Origin: an uncultured Candidatus Actinomarina sp.
Lineage (GTDB): Bacteria; Actinomycetota; Acidimicrobiia; Actinomarinales; Actinomarinaceae
DNA: 64,000 bases
Reading direction: 5' to 3'
Assembly: GCA_902587025.1 (NCBI GenBank)
Contig: CACIJJ010000005.1
Location: 1 to 64,000, forward strand
The translations under genes and the position numbers were made by a program. A model generated the notes under the pieces. It was not told the DNA's origin, did not search any database, and worked only from the letters and a program-made list of their open reading frames with translations. The number at the start of each line of letters is the position of its first letter. Position 1 is the first letter of the stretch. Positions 60,133-64,000 of the stretch are shown here, in pieces.

Positions 60133-62641
60133 TGTTAACTTCCTTTAAATTATCCATAAATTCTATGTTAGCTTCCAATCTTTCTAATTTTTGAGCTGCA
60201 AGTTTTTCAGATGATGGAAGTGGATTCTTTTTGATGAAGGATTCTATATCATTAGCAAATTCTTCGTCATATATTGCTGGAAGTGCGTCTAAAATCCTTG
60301 ATGCGGTCCAATCTGGCATAACACTTAGCAAGTCGTTAAAATTTTCTTTAATTACCTTCCATGATTTTTTCCCGATATATTTGTTGGTTATCATTGAAGC
60401 TAATATATATGGGCAATCTGCACCGCGTATTCTTCCATTAAGCATAAATTCAACAATTTTTTTACTTGCATTCTGGTCTCTTACTTGACCTAATACCGCT
60501 CTATATCTTCCTTGCATTTGAGGAGACTCTGCGTTTTCGAACTTTTCTAAAAAAGTCTCAATTTTGTTTGTCTCATCAAGTGCCGATATAAAAAGGATCG
60601 AGCTAAAAAATGTTCCTTCTGGAATAGACTCCATTTTATTTTCTTTAAAAATGTCACTAAATTTTTTTATAAAGTCATCATCATCTAAATTTTTAGCTCT
60701 CAACTTGTTAATAGTGTCTCTTACTTCTTTGATTTCTAATTCTTCGTCTTTTTTAACTTCAAATCCAAGCTCAATGTGCAACTCGTCTGTCAAGTCCCTT
60801 ACAAAAGCTTTAAAACTATCAGAGTTATTAGATTCAAAAAGATTTGCTAATGTTGTTATTATCGAAGTCATATAAATCCAGATATCTTCGTCTTTCTCCT
60901 TTTTAAAGAACATTAAGAATTTATAAAAGTCTTTTATATTTGTCGGAGCTTTTTTAAATTGCATCCATTTATCTTCAAGCAGTCTGTATTTTTCGAGATC
61001 ATTTAGTTTGTCAAAGTTTGCAAGTATATTTTCAAAAACCTCATCATCATAAAATGTATGGAAGAACCCCCAACCTCCACTATTTACATGAGGAACTTTA
61101 CCTAAATTCTTTAAATCTATGACTCTTTCAGTTTCGTCTAGCAAAAATTTTTCTTCATTTCCTGTATCAAGAAACTTAATATGAACAGGTACTGGTTTTA
61201 TATTACTTTTATCAGTATCAACATTCTTAAGTAGAAAAGGTGACTGTTTAATTGTTAAAAAATTATTTGAGCAGTCTACTTGTAAAAAAGGATATCCTTT
61301 TTCTCTTATCCAGAAAGGTAGTATTTTATTTAGAGGTTGATTACTTGCTTCACTCAATGCATCCCATAAATCAGAAGAGTTGGTATTTTCAAATTTAAAT
61401 TTGTTTAAATAAGCTTCAACTCCATTTTGAAAAGCTTCTTCACCAATAAACATTTGAAACATTCTTAAAACAGTTGAACCTTTTTCGTAGGTTAGAACAT
61501 CAAACATCTCTTCTGCTTGGTCTGGAGTTTCAACATCAAATTCGACCGGTCTGGAATTTTGCAGTGAGTCTATAGAGAATCCAGCGGTTCTTGACATATT
61601 CATTGCGTTCCACTGTTTGAACTCAGGATATGTGTTAAATGATGCAATTACTTCCATTAAACTTGCAAAGGCTTCATTCAACCAAATTCCATCCCACCAT
61701 TTCATAGTCACTAAATCCCCAAACCACATATGAGCAAGTTCATGAGCGATTACTGTTATTGATCTATCAAGTTCTGATCTAGTAGCTTTATCCTTATCAA
61801 ATAAAAGCAAGTTCTCACGAAAAGTAACTGCTCCTACATTTTCCATAGCACCCATTGCAAAGTCAGGGATAGCAATTAGATCTAATTTAGTTCCTGGATA
61901 AGGTATCTTGTAATAATCTTCAAAGAAGTCTAAAAGTTTTATCGCAGCTGTTCCCGCGTAGGAAGTTTGGTGTGAAAACCCAGGTCTATGTATTATCCGT
62001 ATATCTGTTGTTTTTGATTTTCCAACAACAGTAGCTTCAAGATCCCCTATTACAAAAGCTACAAGATATGATGACATTTTCATAGAGTCTGCAAATTTAG
62101 TTCGTACTTTATTATTTTCTACTTTTTCTTCCTCAATAACCATTTCATTGCTGACCCTTAAATATTTTTCATTAGTAATTATTGTCATTGAAAATATAGC
62201 TTTATAATCAGGTTCGTCCCAGCAAGGGAAAGCTGACCTTGCTGCAGTAGGTTCAAACTGTGTGGTAGCGATCCATTTTTTTTCACCATCTTCCGATATG
62301 TAGCTACTTTTATAAAATCCTTTAAGGTCATTTGTAATTTCTGAATTAAATTCAAGAGATAAATCATACACACCTTCACTCAAAGTCTCTTGCGATTCAA
62401 AAACTATTTTTTCATCTTCCTCAACATAAGTAACTTCTAATGAAATATCTTGCTTAGTGGTTTCAATTTTTGCATTTGTAACTTCAATTCCTATGCTATT
62501 TAAAACAATTTTGTTTGTTGCTTCTACAACATTGAAATTGACTTTTTGTGTTCCGGTATATGAGAAACTATCTAAATCAACATCAAGTTCGATTTCGTAT
62601 CTACTGGGGTAAGTTGACTTGGGCAACCTCTTTTTGTTCAT
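60122..62641 (-). CDS. pepN: M1-family aminopeptidase
   Basis: An 839-residue zinc aminopeptidase. The substrate motif is GAMENVGAVTFRE, and the zinc site is HELAHMWFGDLVTMKWWDGIWLNEAFASL, the HExxH-x18-E arrangement. The N-terminal beta domain and C-terminal ERAP1-like helical domain are both present, the length of puromycin-sensitive type enzymes. It releases N-terminal amino acids from peptides in the cytoplasm, in line with the amino-acid uptake genes. Confidence 0.95.
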   Translation of the reverse strand: MNKKRLPKSTYPSRYEIELDVDLDSFSYTGTQKVNFNVVEATNKIVLNSIGIEVTNAKIETTKQDISLEVTYVEEDEKIVFESQETLSEGVYDLSLEFNSEITNDLKGFYKSSYISEDGEKKWIATTQFEPTAARSAFPCWDEPDYKAIFSMTIITNEKYLRVSNEMVIEEEKVENNKVRTKFADSMKMSSYLVAFVIGDLEATVVGKSKTTDIRIIHRPGFSHQTSYAGTAAIKLLDFFEDYYKIPYPGTKLDLIAIPDFAMGAMENVGAVTFRENLLLFDKDKATRSELDRSITVIAHELAHMWFGDLVTMKWWDGIWLNEAFASLMEVIASFNTYPEFKQWNAMNMSRTAGFSIDSLQNSRPVEFDVETPDQAEEMFDVLTYEKGSTVLRMFQMFIGEEAFQNGVEAYLNKFKFENTNSSDLWDALSEASNQPLNKILPFWIREKGYPFLQVDCSNNFLTIKQSPFLLKNVDTDKSNIKPVPVHIKFLDTGNEEKFLLDETERVIDLKNLGKVPHVNSGGWGFFHTFYDDEVFENILANFDKLNDLEKYRLLEDKWMQFKKAPTNIKDFYKFLMFFKKEKDEDIWIYMTSIITTLANLFESNNSDSFKAFVRDLTDELHIELGFEVKKDEELEIKEVRDTINKLRAKNLDDDDFIKKFSDIFKENKMESIPEGTFFSSILFISALDETNKIETFLEKFENAESPQMQGRYRAVLGQVRDQNASKKIVEFMLNGRIRGADCPYILASMITNKYIGKKSWKVIKENFNDLLSVMPDWTASRILDALPAIYDEEFANDIESFIKKNPLPSSEKLAAQKLERLEANIEFMDNLKEVNNET

Positions 62642-62650
62642 TAAGTAAAC

Positions 62651-64000
62651 TTAATCCCAATCAATATTTATGTCGTTGGATGAGTCAATTAGTTGAACTT
62701 TGTGTCTTCCAAAAAAATCTCTTTGAGCCTGAATCATGTTCGATGGATTATCTACAGAAGTCACATTATTGAACCAATTTAAAGATGCTGATAGTACAGG
62801 TGTTGGTATGTTGTATTTAGTTGTTATTTGTAGAACTTTGCTGATAGATGCTCTGTTTTTGCTCAAAGTACTAAAAATATTATTTAAATTAAAAACATCA
62901 TTATTTTCGCCAAATTCTTTTTTTAATTCGGATAATAAATTGGATCTTATTATGCATCCTCCTCTCCAATTGTCAAGAACATCTAGAATTGATATTTTAT
63001 GATTTTCATCAATACTAAATTTTGATATTAATTCTAAACCTTGAATCATTGAGCACACTCTAGAAAAATATAGTGCATCACTGAGTTCTTTAGTAGATAT
63101 ATCCTCACCTATTAGTTCCTGATTAATTTTTGTAGTGTATTGATTGCTACTCTGAACACGTGCATCGTAAGAGGCTGCAATAGATGGTATGGACACGTTT
63201 AATGCCAATGAAGTTTGTATTGTTAGTCTTCCAGTACCTTTATTTTGTGCGACTGGTTTTATTTGATCAATAATAAATTTATCTCCATCTTTTTTTTGAA
63301 GAATTTCTGATGTGATTTCAATAAGGTAAGATGATTTATTCTTCTCTGTTTGAGAGGAAAAGAAATTGGACATATCCTCATTTGTTTTATTTAAATTTTT
63401 TAATATTAAATATATCTCAGCGATTGTTTGCATCTCAGCATATTCAATGCCGTTATGTACCATTTTTATAAAGTGACCTGTTCCAGGACCTTGATATACT
63501 CCCAGACACTCCACTTCACTTTTTGCAGCAATATTTTTGAGTGTATCCAAAAGAGAAGTCTCTAAAGATAAATCTGAACCGACCATTAATGCAGGGCCAT
63601 TACGAGCTCCATCTTCACCACCTGAAACTCCCATTCCAATAAAATGTATAGATTTTTCTGAGAGATACTTCCCGTTATCAATACTGTCTACATAAAAAGA
63701 ATTACCTCCATCAATAATCATGCTTCCCTCTTCCAATAAATCAGCCAGTTTTTCTATTACTTCTTTAGTTGCTTTGCCTGATGGAACCATAAGCAATATT
63801 GTTTTTGGGGTCTCTAAGCTCTCAACAAATTCTTCAAGATTGGTGTAGCCTATAAATTCATTTGAAAATTCTTTCTTAATGTCATCAAGTTTTTTCATTG
63901 AATCATTGAACGATTTAATTGTTACTCCTTTATCTGATAAATTTAGAGCTATATTTTTACCCATGACACCAAGGCCAACTAATCCAATTTCATTAAGCAT
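62651..64000 (-). CDS. gnd: 6-phosphogluconate dehydrogenase, decarboxylating
   Basis: 449 residues from an ATG at the window edge. The Rossmann start is GLVGLGVMGKNIALNL, the substrate loop is GVSGGEDGARNGPALMVGSD, and the catalytic Lys is in GHFIKMVHNGIEYAEMQ. The C-terminal helical domain and tail follow, near the usual 470 residues. It oxidises 6-phosphogluconate to ribulose 5-phosphate with NADPH formation. The true start may extend beyond 64000 if an upstream codon exists, but MLNEIGLVGLGVMG is a normal beginning. Confidence 0.94.
   Translation of the reverse strand: MLNEIGLVGLGVMGKNIALNLSDKGVTIKSFNDSMKKLDDIKKEFSNEFIGYTNLEEFVESLETPKTILLMVPSGKATKEVIEKLADLLEEGSMIIDGGNSFYVDSIDNGKYLSEKSIHFIGMGVSGGEDGARNGPALMVGSDLSLETSLLDTLKNIAAKSEVECLGVYQGPGTGHFIKMVHNGIEYAEMQTIAEIYLILKNLNKTNEDMSNFFSSQTEKNKSSYLIEITSEILQKKDGDKFIIDQIKPVAQNKGTGRLTIQTSLALNVSIPSIAASYDARVQSSNQYTTKINQELIGEDISTKELSDALYFSRVCSMIQGLELISKFSIDENHKISILDVLDNWRGGCIIRSNLLSELKKEFGENNDVFNLNNIFSTLSKNRASISKVLQITTKYNIPTPVLSASLNWFNNVTSVDNPSNMIQAQRDFFGRHKVQLIDSSNDINIDWD

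Overview
The window looks like a piece of a streamlined, very AT-rich actinobacterial chromosome, most probably from the marine low-GC group (Actinomarina-like, Acidimicrobiia side). The evidence is the mix of actinobacterial families in AT-rich DNA: the 31-residue ribosomal protein bS22, a PAC2 protein, DUF3159, a mycobacterial-type dCTP deaminase, a dnaK-grpE-dnaJ-hspR operon, a caa3-type oxidase with a small subunit IV and CtaG, and an F420/LLM oxidoreductase. Genes are packed tightly with many 1-8 nt overlaps. No stretch over 300 bases lacks a gene. I see no IS element, prophage, CRISPR array, rRNA or tRNA. The lineage is inferred from families and base composition, not from a marker tree.

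Layout. 1-6129: partial PHP phosphoesterase, lysC-asd, an acyltransferase, DUF554, dcd, a kinase-like protein and bS22. 6126-10573: PAC2, copper ATPase CopA with chaperone CopZ, a small zinc-knuckle protein, a hidden SelW-like selenoprotein overlapping a frame-disrupted TauE/SafE permease. 10612-16551: Lnt, MscS-type channel, DUF3159, purB, purA. 16671-22233: an amino-acid ABC transporter (aapJQMP) with two unusually large permeases. 22230-27116: M20 amidohydrolase, DUF4015, voltage-gated-like K+ channel, DUF885 peptidase. 27117-30923: heat-shock operon with a second zinc-knuckle protein and a HAIR-like operator. 31027-42702: proC, Fe-S oxidoreductase, MocA-like, DUF4332, nadE, class IV aminotransferase, selD (with in-frame UGA), hydrolase, glycosyltransferase, rmuC. 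42699-50859: CoA-binding protein, acyl-CoA dehydrogenase, PfkB kinase, ferritin-like and DsrE-like proteins, SDR, and the glyoxylate-shunt genes behind a structured leader. 50860-58392: caa3 cytochrome oxidase operon with divergent ctaB-lgt. 58384-64000: Ca2+/Na+ exchanger, LLM enzyme, M1 aminopeptidase, 6-phosphogluconate dehydrogenase.

How it works together. The genes describe an aerobic heterotroph that takes up amino acids and peptides, burns fatty acids and C2 compounds (acyl-CoA dehydrogenase, a FadF-like Fe-S protein, isocitrate lyase and malate synthase) and respires through a caa3 oxidase. Copper supply or efflux (CopAZ) fits that oxidase.

Most notable: (1) two UGA-containing selenoprotein genes (selW-like and selD), each followed by a plausible bacterial SECIS hairpin; (2) an AapQ permease carrying an embedded lipoyl/biotinyl-like sandwich domain; (3) a repeated TAnnnT-(6 or 7 nt)-start codon layout suggesting widespread leaderless transcripts; (4) an isocitrate-lyase leader with a tiny Val-rich ORF, a hairpin and a terminator; (5) a pair of paralogous zinc-knuckle mini-proteins, each with its own palindromic operator candidate.
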